Source: Bin80 sp965215475 (GTDB lineage Bacteria > Bacteroidota > Rhodothermia > Rhodothermales > Bin80). Taken from it: DNA of 64,000 bases. The position numbers and the translations under genes were made by a program. Below, piece after piece: positions 56,101-64,000 of this stretch. Every line of letters begins with the position of its first letter. Positions within the stretch are counted from its first letter, which is position 1. A model generated the notes under the pieces. That model had not been told where the DNA came from. It ran no database searches and saw only the letters and a program-made list of their open reading frames with translations. The stretch spans positions 3,348,001 through 3,412,000 of the forward strand of contig OZ244061.1 in NCBI GenBank assembly GCA_965215475.1. The letters are read 5' to 3'.

Positions 56101-56665
56101 TACGCCATTTATTGCTCGTAGCCAAATGGGTATAGGTCAAGGAGAATTGGAGTGGATTTTTGAGCAAATGCCTCATTTGTCTCCCCTTGCCGAATCCTTT
56201 GAATCCTATGCAGAAAAGACGGTGCACGAGTTGTTTGGTGCAGAGTTGAATCAGGCTACGCATTATGTAGCTCAGCGGATGGAAACGGTCGTTGCATGGA
56301 ATCTTCAGGGCGGGGTTTTTTATGTGGAGGCATTGCCATTGCGTGCTCAATGGACTCCTATACATGCCATCCTTGCAGAGGATCTTGATGGAGATGGAGC
56401 CCTCGAAATCATCATGGGGGGCAACTTATATGGTGCAGCTCCTCAGGCAGGCAGATATGACGCCGGGCAGGGAGTCGTACTGCGTAGGGATTCCTCAGGT
56501 GCATTCATGGATCTACCATCAATCGAGAGCGGATTTCGTGGCGAGGGGGAGATTCGAGCAATTGAACGTGTGCAATCTGGACAAGAAACCCTGATCGTGA
56601 TAGCATACAGCGGGAAAAGTTTGGATGTATTTCGGCCGATCCGTTCCTTTGGTATGACCCAGTAA
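53108..56665 (+). CDS. Large CRTAC1-type lipoprotein (VCBS repeats, ASPIC/UnbV)
   Basis: The 1185-residue protein has a signal peptide with lipobox LVGC (near residue 42) after a long polar leader; a second ATG at 53129 is also possible. The body holds many FG-GAP/VCBS repeats with calcium-binding loops: DYNADSRLDIYMVSN, DINVDGLPDLYVTN, DYDQDGLLDVYVVNN, DLNRDGCMDLYVSND and DLDGDGDLDLVVNN. An ASPIC/UnbV domain lies near 520-615 (GAQIEAIHQGRHWYVEQMPQ, VLVRWPNG). A second repeat block follows (DVNGDGLDDLYIGGG). Such proteins often accompany SusC/SusD pairs and are exposed on the cell surface. An ISL3 copy is inserted 9 bases after its stop duplication point. Confidence 0.88.
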   Translation: MQNERKHMKFYDHARRNCVHITTSLRAAGVFVSLAMLLCLVGCGQGSSPPKLFERIAPSHSGVYFTNELSFTDSLNIYSYNNFYAGGGVALADYNADSRLDIYMVSNQGANRLYVNRGDFIFEDVTEDSGVAGEFPWSTGASIIDINVDGLPDLYVTNAGASQSELRANELFVNNGDGTFTEQAREYGLADEGYSIHAVFFDYDQDGLLDVYVVNNFPAKPISAYNPSQMDRTQPYFEGGDRLYRNEGGQFTEMTTESGIFSSEAGFSLGASVGDLNRDGCMDLYVSNDFFERDYLYINQCNGTFTESLESMLPSISTTSMSGDIADLNNDGAPEIFISDMLPATMKRIKRVSNFIEWEKYQEEIRLGYHRKFLRNTLHYNNADGTFSEIGRYAGVESTDWSWGGLLADFNLDGFRDIFVPNGFYRDVTDKDLLMASRRAAVTGFEGPESIRQLVNMMPSVPISNHIFENMGALRFEDRTEKWGLSVPGFSSGAAYGDLDGDGDLDLVVNNVNMEAFVYRNRAVEQYPDRSWLRIGLQGNAANPQGIGAQIEAIHQGRHWYVEQMPQRGFQSSVDPVLHLGLGAGVNVLDTVLVRWPNGPITLRTQIEARQQIVFNEDAALSSDSARKYQSLFSPRFSSRENSSWMRGDANIAPLMKNISENTGLNWRHEEHSYNDFQRSPMLFHMRSTEGPALCSMDVNGDGLDDLYIGGGRGQQGALFIQEAEGYFSSIFQRALQRDQESEDVDCVWVDVDGDDRPELYVASGSSEIPFGHSDLGDRLYRLNAEEMLQPFEHELPNTRYRYTPTSTVRPADIDGDGDQDLFIGIRHGEAYGDPVGGILLENDGSGRFRDVTEHVIPGVHSSELKAAGITDAEWGDLDQDGQQDLIVVGEWIPLTIFLNRGGVLEKVESDVAGLAGTSGWWQSVELADLNEDGAIDFIAGNHGLNTHFKADPERPLQMWVHDFNRDEQVDQILTGYDEAGGPWPFVLREQLLLHFGLTPFIARSQMGIGQGELEWIFEQMPHLSPLAESFESYAEKTVHELFGAELNQATHYVAQRMETVVAWNLQGGVFYVEALPLRAQWTPIHAILAEDLDGDGALEIIMGGNLYGAAPQAGRYDAGQGVVLRRDSSGAFMDLPSIESGFRGEGEIRAIERVQSGQETLIVIAYSGKSLDVFRPIRSFGMTQ

Positions 56666-56682
56666 ACTTAGATTTTACTTTT

Positions 56683-57965
56683 GGTTCTATCACGAATCGT
56701 GTGGATAGAGATCCAGACCGCCACAAAAGAAGAGAATAGCAACTCTGAAATTTTCAAAGGTTCTATATCCTCTACCCATGGTTTTGATCTCTTGAATTTT
56801 TCCATTAATCCTCTCTGCTTTTGCATTGGACTGACGGTTCCATAATGCGTTGCAGACGCCATCAAAGTGATTCTTAAACATGTCTGCAACTTTCATGACT
56901 TCTTTGACACCAGCCTCGTTCACCTCGTCAAGCCATAAGTTGAGATACGCTTTCGCTTCTTTTAACGATGCACATTCAAAGATGGCTTTGAAATCTTCCC
57001 GTAACCGCCAAGCGACACTCACATTGAGGTTGGATTCCTTCACCACTTGGAAGATGTCTTCCTGTTTTTCCGTACGATTGTTTTCGTTTTTCAACAATGC
57101 ATATCGGCTCCCTTTGAGTTCTGGATGCTGTTTGACCTCCCGCCTTCTTACTTGATGGATGGCTTGATTGAGATACTGGATACAATGAAACCGATCGTGA
57201 ATCATGAGGGCATGGGGGAACACCTTTGCAACCGCTCCAATGAAGGCCTTCCACATATCCGTAGATATCGTCTCTATCTGATCCTTGATTTGCCCTAAAA
57301 GGCATTCTAAGAGTTCTATCGTGCCTTTTTTCGTCCGTCCCGGTCCAACATCAATGACCACTCCACGATCCGAATCACTCACAATCGTTGCATAGGTATG
57401 TCCGCGCTTGAGGGCCTTTTCATCAATACTGATATGGTGAATTCCTGCCAGAGATCTGCGTGACTCTCCGCGTTCAACAGCACGGTGCATAATACGATGG
57501 AGCTGGTTAAATCCGCACCGAAGAAGATCTGCTGTTTTGGTCTGATTCTTAGTTGCTTTCAGCAGACGAATGGCAAAACATTCAAACGCATAGGTGACTC
57601 GACTGGATGGAGCCGCCCAAGGAATGATGATCGTCTTCGGACCATTAGGAGTCAGTACACGGGGAATCCTACAGTGAAGAAAACACTTGAAATGAAAGAG
57701 ATCCAGGTGGCGCCATTGACGCTTCTTGCGATGGTCATACAAGGTACCAGACTCACCCGTATCTGGGCATACAAGATCCTTCCCCGAATGAGAAATATAA
57801 AGATCCACTCGCCCCTTCTTCACATTGGTTTCCACATGATCAATACTCCAGCAAGAATCTAAATCTAACCACTGATGCATTGAATTTTTTAAATAAGTAT
57901 CAAGCATGAAAAATAATTTTGGTGAAACCAAAATTAATCAATTCCATACAAATGGTGATAGAACC
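56683..57965 (-). mobile_element. ISL3-family insertion sequence, copy 3 (intact)
   Basis: A 1283-base element with ends GGTTCTATCAC and perfect 8-bp target duplications TTACTTTT at 56675-56682 and 57966-57973. Its orientation is opposite to copies 1 and 2. It was inserted just after the stop codon of the CRTAC1-type gene. Confidence 0.96.
56690..57907 (-). CDS. ISL3-family transposase (intact)
   Basis: The 405-residue protein differs from the copy 2 transposase at only a handful of residues (for example TIIIPW for TVTIPW and ADMFKNHF for ADMCKNHF). All domains are present: zinc-binding region, helix-turn-helix, HISIDEKALKRGHTYA, ISTDMWKAF and AERINGKIQEIK. The ATG at 57907 is preferred; the start is again preceded by the conserved hairpin (57915-57935). 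Confidence 0.93.
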   Translation of the reverse strand: MLDTYLKNSMHQWLDLDSCWSIDHVETNVKKGRVDLYISHSGKDLVCPDTGESGTLYDHRKKRQWRHLDLFHFKCFLHCRIPRVLTPNGPKTIIIPWAAPSSRVTYAFECFAIRLLKATKNQTKTADLLRCGFNQLHRIMHRAVERGESRRSLAGIHHISIDEKALKRGHTYATIVSDSDRGVVIDVGPGRTKKGTIELLECLLGQIKDQIETISTDMWKAFIGAVAKVFPHALMIHDRFHCIQYLNQAIHQVRRREVKQHPELKGSRYALLKNENNRTEKQEDIFQVVKESNLNVSVAWRLREDFKAIFECASLKEAKAYLNLWLDEVNEAGVKEVMKVADMFKNHFDGVCNALWNRQSNAKAERINGKIQEIKTMGRGYRTFENFRVAILFFCGGLDLYPHDS

Positions 57966-57973
57966 TTACTTTT

Positions 57974-58219
57974 TAAGGGCATATCTATATTTCGTGCCTT
58001 GGGCGTAGGCAAAAATATTGAACTTGGGGTAGGACTAAATGATCAATACCGTGAAGATGATTATACACAGAGCAGGAATAATAAACATGTTTGTATCGAG
58101 ATCTTGCACAGAAAGGGTAGTCGGTGCAGGTAGGGACATTGAGGAGGACGATCTCACAGATATATTTATTGATGGAAGGAGAGGCATGCAGGAACTTGAT
58201 CACAGCGATTCCGAGGTAA
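57974..58219. other. Stretch between ISL3 copy 3 and the ISAzo13-type element
   Basis: About 245 bases with no gene I can support. Short frames such as FRALGVGKNIELGVGLNDQYRE (shown as GVGKNIELGVGLNDQY) exist but have no start of their own. Confidence 0.35.
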
Positions 58220-60111
58220 GGGTTGGCGAAAAAATAACTCAGTCATATATTTTTATTTTTTCTCAATATTTTCTCTTGATCTAGCTACCTAAATCTTTCT
58301 TCATTCGACCATTTATTGCGTTTAACGGGTGAATTTGCTCTGTTTGTCATATTTATTATATTTAATATAATTACGACAAACATTCCTTCCCATGTCTAAA
58401 TCTCCCGATTCGAATCAAATCATCACCGACCTCATTCGTCATAAAACGGTGGTGACCCTGCCGGAGGTACATACTGTGCTGGGTCCGGTAAGTCATCGTA
58501 CGGTTTGCCGTAAACTGGTAGAGGCAGGGGTGCACTCCAGCTATTCTCACCGTGGTCGCTATTATACCCTGGAGGAGTTGATTGAATATGATGTTAATGG
58601 GCTCTGGTCGTATAATGACATTCATTTTTCTCGGAATGGAACGCTCAAGGAAACCTTGGTAAGGTTGATCCATCAATCGGAGGCAGGTCTGTTTTTGCAG
58701 GATCTCAGGAAGACCGTAAAACGGGAGGTTTTGGGGGCACTGAATGGGTTGATTCAGACGAAACGTATTGCAAAAACGAAGCTCCATGATCAGAATCTGT
58801 ATGTATCCAAACACGCATCCCGGCGAAAACGGCAACTCCGCAATCGTACGGTCCCCGAGATCGTGGATCCCGTTTATGAGAGAGCTCGAAAGGATCTCAT
58901 GGCGATTTTAGATGAACGACAACGGAGATTGTTTGCCGGATTAGAATCCCTTCGCCCGGAAAGTGGCGGGGATCAACAAGTTGCCATCCGGTTGGGGATG
59001 GCACGTAGCACGGTGAGCACAGGCCGGAAGCAACTGTTGTCTGGGGAGTTTGAGAAAGATCGGATTCGCAGGTTCGGTGGAGGACGCAAGTCTGTGAAAA
59101 AAAAAACCTGAAATCTTCGTCATCCTTGACCGAGTGATCCACTACGATATCGCGGGAGATCCATGTAATGGGCACCGTTGGGTTCGGCGTACCACCGCTT
59201 CCATTGCCATGGCTCTGGAAGCGTGGGGCATCTTCATTCGTGATCGTACGGTAAGCCAACTCCTGAAATCGCAAGGGTATGCGTTGCGGGTCAACCACAA
59301 GCAGTTGTCCACCCACCTCCATCCCGATCGGGATCGACAATTCCAGTTGATCAAGGAGTTCCGGGATTGGGCCGACACCAACGGAGCACCTCTGATTAGT
59401 ATCGATACCAAGAAAAAAGAAAAACTTGGGCCGTTTCTCAATCCGGGAAAAGCTTGGAGTTTTTCTCCTGAACTCGTCTATGATCATGATTTTCCTTCAC
59501 TCGCAGAGGGCATCGCCATTCCCTACGCGATCTACGATATTCGTGCCAATGCGGGCGCGTTCTATGTGGGGAGTTCCTACGACACTCCTGAATTTGCCGT
59601 CGACAATGTGGCGTCCTGGTGGAAAGAGACTGGTCAGTATGAATATCCACATGCACAAGATCTCTGTATTCTGGCCGATAGTGGAGGTAGTAATGGATGT
59701 CGCCCCCGAGCCTGGAAATACTTCTTACAACACAAACTAGCCGATGTATTTGGATTGACGATTCAGGTCGCCCACTACCCCAGTGGAGCTTCCAAATGGA
59801 ATCCGATTGAACATCGGCTCTTCAGTGAAGTCTCTAAAAACTGGGCCGGGATTCCTCTCCGATCCATGGAGATCGTCCTGAAGGCTCTACGCACGACCAC
59901 GACAAAAAGCGGACTCACGGTCGTTGCACAGAAAGTGGAAAAGATCTATGAGAAGGGAATCAAAATCAGTCCACAAGAAATGGAGGATCTCCATCTGGAA
60001 TACAGGTCCACATTGCCGCGGTGGAACTACACCATCAAAGCAGCGCCAAAGACGCAAATACGCGTGTCGATCTGAAAATATTAGATGACTAAGTTATTTT
60101 TTCGCCAGCCC
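58220..60111 (+). mobile_element. ISAzo13-type insertion sequence
   Basis: The ends are long inverted repeats: GGGTTGGCGAAAAAATAACT at 58220 and, in reverse complement, GGGCTGGCGAAAAAATAACT at 60111, extending on to AGTCAT with two differences in total over about 28 bases. TAA flanks both sides (58217-58219 and 60112-60114) as a 3-bp target duplication. The element is 1892 bases long. Confidence 0.88.
58392..60075 (+). pseudogene. ISAzo13-type transposase in two frames joined at an A10 run
   Basis: Frame one (58392-59111) gives the DNA-binding part: HTVLGPVSHRTVCRKLVEAG, then AIRLGMARSTVSTGRKQLL and IRRFGGGRKSVKKK. Frame two, from about 59107 to 60075, gives the DDE domain: PEIFVILDRVIHYDIAGDPC, ISIDTKKKEKLGPF, CILADSGGSNGCRPRAWKYF and GASKWNPIEHRLFSEVSKNW. 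The two meet at ten A's (59097-59106); one A fewer would give a continuous protein of about 560 residues. This may be programmed frameshifting or transcript slippage rather than damage, because nothing else in the element is broken. The catalytic residues D, D and E (in SIDTK, LADSG and NPIEH) are present. Confidence 0.8.
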
Positions 60112-60342
60112 TAAGTATATTGAATATCATCAGGATGTGCAGGTTCAATCCTGCATAATCTGACAGGGGATGGGGTTTATGGATCTATAATAAGTACTAG
60201 CATGAACATCTTTATGCTAACACTGGTTTGGGCGCATGAAGTCGGCTTACTCTTTTCATCCCGTATGTGTGCTATTCAGGTATAGAGTCCAGTAGATTCA
60301 ATCGGTACATGCTCGAGGTTTATTTTGAGGGTTTTCGCAGCC

Positions 60343-61008
60343 ATGACCAAACAAAATCTGAAAAAACTTGTGGCAAACGGAGAGGGGGTGTGTCTTGAAT
60401 TTAAACATCGCTTACCTGAGAGTGAGCGAATTGCTCGTGAAGTAACGGCACTGGCAAATACAAATGGAGGTTATCTACTGATCGGGGTTACGGATGACGG
60501 GAATCTGAGTGGTGTGAGGGATCCTGAAGAGGAGATGTATGCTCTCAATCATGCCCTTGAGATGTACTGCACCCCCGAGATAGCACTGAAAACAGAGTAT
60601 ATCAAAGTCAGCAGGACTCGTACAGTAGTCGTGATAAAGATTCACTTGAGTCCGATTCGCCCTCATTATGTTCGCAATCTTTCTACTCATCAAAGGTCAG
60701 TTTTTGTGAGATACAAAGATATGTGTATTATGGCAAGCCGTGAAGCGCGGAAACTGATGAGGCGGTCATTAGATACGGACCATATATTGATTGAACTTGG
60801 CGAGAAAGAGCGTGTTCTGTTACATTTTCTTGAGAAAATGGGACGAGTGAGTGTCAAAAGCTTCGCTAAACATGCAAAAATTCATCCAGGAAGGGCATCC
60901 CGTATAATCATTCGGATGACAAGAGCAGGCATTCTTTTTCATCATATTGATCTGAATGGAGATTACTTTACCGAAGGGGAAGCATTGCGTACCAACGTAT
61001 ACGGGTAA
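60343..61008 (+). CDS. AlbA_2 (Schlafen-type) DNA-binding domain protein
   Basis: The 221-residue protein begins with the AlbA_2 (PF04326) core: LEFKHRLPESERIAREVTAL ANTNGG (near residues 18-43) and LLIGVTDDGNLSGVRDPEEE near 45-64. The C-terminal 70 residues look like a winged helix: LLHFLEKMGRVSVKSFAKHA and RASRIIIRMTRAGILFHH. Such proteins are often annotated as ATP-binding transcription regulators, sometimes linked to mobile islands. The ATG at 60343 is preferred to a TTG six codons earlier. It stands alone between two insertion sequences. Confidence 0.75.
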   Translation: MTKQNLKKLVANGEGVCLEFKHRLPESERIAREVTALANTNGGYLLIGVTDDGNLSGVRDPEEEMYALNHALEMYCTPEIALKTEYIKVSRTRTVVVIKIHLSPIRPHYVRNLSTHQRSVFVRYKDMCIMASREARKLMRRSLDTDHILIELGEKERVLLHFLEKMGRVSVKSFAKHAKIHPGRASRIIIRMTRAGILFHHIDLNGDYFTEGEALRTNVYG

Positions 61009-61243
61009 TCCTTGCCCAGAAGTTCATTCATGAATTCAGAGATGTTTCCGTAATGATTTTTTTTTGCATGAAAATATCCACAGATTGTGTTTTCCACAGG
61101 GGTTCGTATTTATCGTATAATCAATATTCTTGATTACTGATTTGAAAATCACACTTAAAAAAACGCAGTAGAACCATCGGAATTAAATGATATGAGGTTA
61201 TTTCAATTGGTCCGGTCGCGGAATAGGCACTCAAATTATGAAA
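61009..61243. other. AT-rich intergenic region with two DnaA-box-like 9-mers
   Basis: ATATCCACA (61074-61082) and TTTTCCACA (61090-61098), each one base from the TTATCCACA consensus and in the same orientation, lie in AT-rich DNA. Two imperfect boxes are not enough to call an origin. No gene is seen. Confidence 0.25.
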
Positions 61244-61273
61244 ATTATGGGAATTATATACGTGAGTAACCCA
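61244..61273. repeat. Left inverted repeat flanking tnpB
   Basis: The core GGGAATTATATACGTGAGTA (61249-61268) is followed by ACCCA. Its inverted copy is at 62630-62658, two bases after the tnpB stop. The match covers about 28 positions with one indel and one mismatch. Confidence 0.8.
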
Positions 61274-61373
61274 AAGAATGGAACCATTCTATTTTGGAGA
61301 GATAACAGACACAATAGGATAGATATGCCGTCTACCCTATTGCTTACCATAACATCAACTCAACCTTGATATC

Positions 61374-62628
61374 ATGCCTGTTCAAAAGGCTTCTAACCCT
61401 TCGGATTCAAACGGTTTCTATCGTGGAATAGAGTATCGCCTATTACCTGGCACGCAGTGGAACGCCCATCTCTTGTCAGGGCTTTGCCGAGCATGCAGGT
61501 TTGTATGGAATATGACCCTTGAACAAATTAACGAAGAGGTGCAAGATCAGGATACTGAAAACCCATCCACTTCTTTTTATTCGTTATTCAAACGCTACCC
61601 AATCTTGCGTAAAGAAACGCGTTGGCTGTCCACGTACTCATCTCACATTGTTCGTTACGCACTGAAAGCATCAGGCAGAGGCGTGGCAGGCTTTCTTCAA
61701 GGGAGTACGTGACCATCCTACGTTCCATAATCGGTTTCAACACAATTCATTTACGGCTCCAAAAGGAACGTTTAAGATTGTGGATGGCCGTATCTCCATC
61801 CAGAAGGTTGGCTGGATGAAGTTTCGTAGGAAAGGAGGTAATCCTTATCCAGACGGTGAGCCGATTGGAGTCACCGTGAAGAAAGACGGACGGTACTGGA
61901 AGATGAGCGTAATTTACAAAGTCACGAATCTACCAGAGAAGGTGGACGATGGCAAAGAGATTGGCATTGACTTGAACACCTATAACATCTCGTATTCTTC
62001 TACGGATGGGGAACAAGGCATGCTACCGATTCCAGATTTGACGGATAAGGAGATCAAGATCCGTAGGTATCAACGTAAGTTAGCCCGACAGCAGAAAGGA
62101 TCGGGGCGGTCCAAGGATACGCAGAAGAAGATTTCTAAATTGAAGCGTCAGCAGCGCAACGCGAGGAAGAATGCGGCACATCAACATAGCCGTAGATTGT
62201 CCAATAAGGCGTATACGTTGAAACTTGAAGACTTGAAGATCAAAAACATGTCCAAGTCTGCGAAGGGCACGGTTGAGAACCCTGGAACCAATGTGAAGGC
62301 AAAAGCAGGGTTAAACCGCGTCATTCTCAACTCTGGATGGAGTAGGTTCAATACGTATTGCGATTACAAGTTTGGCAGGGTTGTACATGTTGATCCGAAG
62401 TATACCAGTCAACGCTGTAATCAGTGTGGACATACAGATAAAGGCAATCGCAAGACGCAAAGCAAGTTCAGGTGTATGGCATGTGGCCATGCGGATCACG
62501 CAGATATCAATGCATCTGCGAATGGATTACAGGCCTCCGGGATTGGGGCATCTGCACGTGGAGGAGCGTTCTCGTTAGAGACTCCTATGAGCCGTGAAAT
62601 GGATACGCAAAAGGTAGCCGTCAAATAG
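61374..62628 (+). pseudogene. tnpB (IS200/IS605 OrfB group), frameshifted
   Basis: TnpB is an RNA-guided nuclease carried by IS200/IS605-group elements. The first frame gives the N-terminal helix part (YRGIEYRLLPGTQWNAHLLS, LCRACRFVWNMTLEQ) and stops at 61712; the second, from about 61700 (VRDHPTFHNRFQHNSF), runs to 62628. A one-base insertion at about 61694-61700 separates them. The RuvC-like residues are present: D in EIGIDLNTYNIS, E in LKLEDLKIKNMS and D in HADHADINASANG. The zinc finger CNQCG...CMACG is also present. No TnpA is nearby, so it is of the tnpB-only (IS1341-like) kind. Confidence 0.88.
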
Positions 62629-62629
62629 A

Positions 62630-62658
62630 TGGGTACTCACGTATATAATTCCCAAAAT
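62630..62658. repeat. Right inverted repeat flanking tnpB
   Basis: TGGGTACTCACGTATATAAT followed by TCCCAAAAT, the inverted partner of 61244-61273. It starts two bases after the tnpB stop codon, where the 3' end of an omega RNA would be expected. Confidence 0.8.
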
Positions 62659-63001
62659 CATTTCTTTAGGATAAGATCAGTGTATCCTTATGCCCTCCTA
62701 TAATCTATGGGGTTGGCAGCGATAAATTTTGCAGAAATGATTAAATGAGATTCTGTAACCAGGAATGACAATCCTATTTTAAATTGGCAGAATATTTGGC
62801 ATAACGCAGACCGGTTTCCATACAACCGATACGGATCAAATGGTATCCTATTCAGAGAGATTTTCGGGTGATCTGAGCCTGCCTACAAGGTCAATGCATC
62901 TTAAAATGAACCTTTGTAATCTCTTACCGTAGGCGAGTAGGTAAAACGTTCGTGTAGAATAAGTAGTATCGTTTGTCCATTCATAAAGGGGTTTATTAGT
63001 T
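62659..63001. other. Intergenic region, nothing recognised
   Basis: About 340 bases between the tnpB right repeat and the fibronectin-III gene. No credible gene or RNA is seen; the promoter of the following gene should lie near its end. Confidence 0.35.
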
Positions 63002-64000
63002 ATGTTCATCCTCCATATTCTTCTCTCTCTTTCTTTTATGGATCACGGATCTGTTGTGAGTCCTGACTTCCTCTATCTTGGCATGAATGATCGTGTACAA
63101 AAGGCTCCATATACTTCAACATCTGACGACAACCGCCTCAGAAATCTCACTCTGACGGAAGGGGCTTTCTTTCCGTTAGATCCACTGATTCGCTCTCGGC
63201 AATTTGCCCCCCCCCATTTTTAGTTGAGCAGCGTCGCACATCAGAGTCTGACGATGTGCAAGAGATGGCTTCCCGTGACCGCACAGATGACGAAGTTATC
63301 TTTTCAAGAAAAAGTCCGTGGTCTGTGCTACCGCACTTTTCTGAGAAGGTCACTATTAAGGCCGAAAATCGCCCGCCCGGCAAACCCACGGGCGTGACCG
63401 TTGCACCCTATCAAACCGGGCGCAATGCACGCTTGACGCTTAACATTTCCTGGACGGCCAACCCGAATGGGAATAAAGCCATCACAAACCACGAGATTGA
63501 TTGGTCGCCGGATGGAACAGCTGGCAGCTGGGAGGATCTTCGCACGGTTTCCGGCCAATTAACGAACACGCTGTTCACTGGACTCTCGCCGGGCACCACG
63601 CGCCATATCCGGATCCGAAGTCAGGATTCCGATGGTTGGGGCCCCTGGTCCGATGTCGTCTCTGGGACGACCAATGCGGTCTCCGCTCCTGGTCGCCCCA
63701 CTGGATTGACAACGACGGTAAGCTCTTCCACCATTGGTCTTTCATGGACGGCCGGGGATGATGGTGGGTCGCCGATCACGGGATATTCAGTTGAAGGTTT
63801 TAAAGATGGGGATCAGACGTTCACAGTTGTCATTTCAGCGACTCTTAAACCTGATGTCACAAGTTACACTGCCACTGGGCTTACGGCATCTACGCGGTAC
63901 AATATACAAGTAAGAGCACGTAATTCGGAGGGTATCGGTAGATTTGCTGCAGGGGCCCAAGTCACCACCGAGGCGGCGACCACTCCTGGTCGCCCCACTG
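63002..64000 (+). pseudogene. Fibronectin-III surface protein, frame broken at a C9 tract; continues past window
   Basis: The frame from the ATG at 63002 starts with a hydrophobic leader (MFILHILLSLSFMDHG) and stops at 63224, shortly after nine C's (63207-63215). A one-base change in that run would continue it as FLVEQRRTSESDDVQEM and then, without stops to the window end, into fibronectin type III domains: PGKPTGVTVAPYQTGRNARL to SDVVSGTTNA (about 63375-63675) and PGRPTGLTTTVSSSTIGLSW to AGAQVTTEA (about 63686-63975). A third begins with TTPGRPT. Base composition is richer in G+C than its neighbours. It may be an on/off (phase-variable) surface adhesin, or the run may be mis-sequenced. Confidence 0.7.

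Noticed and set aside
57485..57862. 125-residue frame opposite the ISL3 transposase, repeated in every copy
   Set aside because: It recurs only because the transposase gene recurs; no start signal or protein family is apparent.
60140..60165. T-arm-like hairpin GCAGGTTCAATCCTGC
   Set aside because: No matching acceptor, D or anticodon arms could be drawn around it, so it is not a tRNA gene.
1..64000. CRISPR array
   Set aside because: No set of regularly spaced direct repeats and no cas gene was seen; the repeats found are IS ends and a gene duplication.
1..64000. rRNA or tRNA genes
   Set aside because: No stretch with ribosomal RNA core sequences or a complete cloverleaf was recognised by eye; a covariance search would be needed to exclude a tRNA.

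Overview
The window looks like the chromosome of a member of the Bacteroidota/Rhodothermota group. The evidence is a SusC/SusD pair, a CRTAC1-type (VCBS + ASPIC/UnbV) lipoprotein, a decayed leucine-rich-repeat protein with a type IX secretion C-terminal domain, a classical men (menaquinone) pathway, a YfhO-family membrane protein, and genes with weak or absent Shine-Dalgarno sequences. Many insertion sequences and broken genes indicate an unstable, decaying genome. Some single-base lesions sit in homopolymers and could be assembly errors.

Layout. 1-6.7 kb: edge of a frameshifted AAA ATPase, an outer-membrane barrel protein, gatC, a YfhO-like protein, a glycosyltransferase and wecB (surface polysaccharide). 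6.7-9.5 kb: accessory stretch with a MITE-like repeat, an unknown overlapping gene pair (second gene frameshifted) and a dead ISL3 copy. 9.6-17.5 kb: glycosyltransferase, YbbR-like protein, a membrane protein, then menF-menD-menB-menA. 17.6-27.2 kb: the rest of the men pathway broken up by insertions: a second ISL3-type element placed on the start codon of a methyltransferase gene, a DUF4268/PD-(D/E)XK protein, an intact ISL3 copy, menC on the opposite strand, a GmrSD-type DUF262/HNH protein, then menE. 27.3-33.8 kb: an LRR/T9SS relic, a Tat-type FAD oxidoreductase paired with a membrane multihaem cytochrome c/TPR protein, and murA.

34.2-38.9 kb: a tandemly duplicated P-loop ATPase (one copy with a dnaX-like slippery run, one clearly dead) and a decayed ISNCY-type element. 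38.9-46.5 kb: housekeeping run on the plus strand: cysteine desulfurase, DUF2064 transferase, thrB, thrC, a squalene/phytoene-synthase-like protein, purM, plsY, gpsA. 46.5-56.7 kb: IS remnant, susC, susD, strong terminator, graveyard of tnpB and DNA-methylase fragments, then a large CRTAC1-type lipoprotein. 56.7-64 kb: intact ISL3 copy, ISAzo13-type element with an A10 run between its two reading frames, an AlbA_2 DNA-binding protein, a frameshifted tnpB bracketed by unusual inverted repeats, and a fibronectin-III surface protein whose frame is broken by a C9 tract.

Functionally, menF/D/B/A/C/E together cover chorismate to demethylmenaquinone except for a thioesterase and MenG. The FAD protein and cytochrome next to menE may use this quinone pool (inference). 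Three near-identical copies of one ISL3 element, each with its own 8-bp target duplication, indicate recent transposition.
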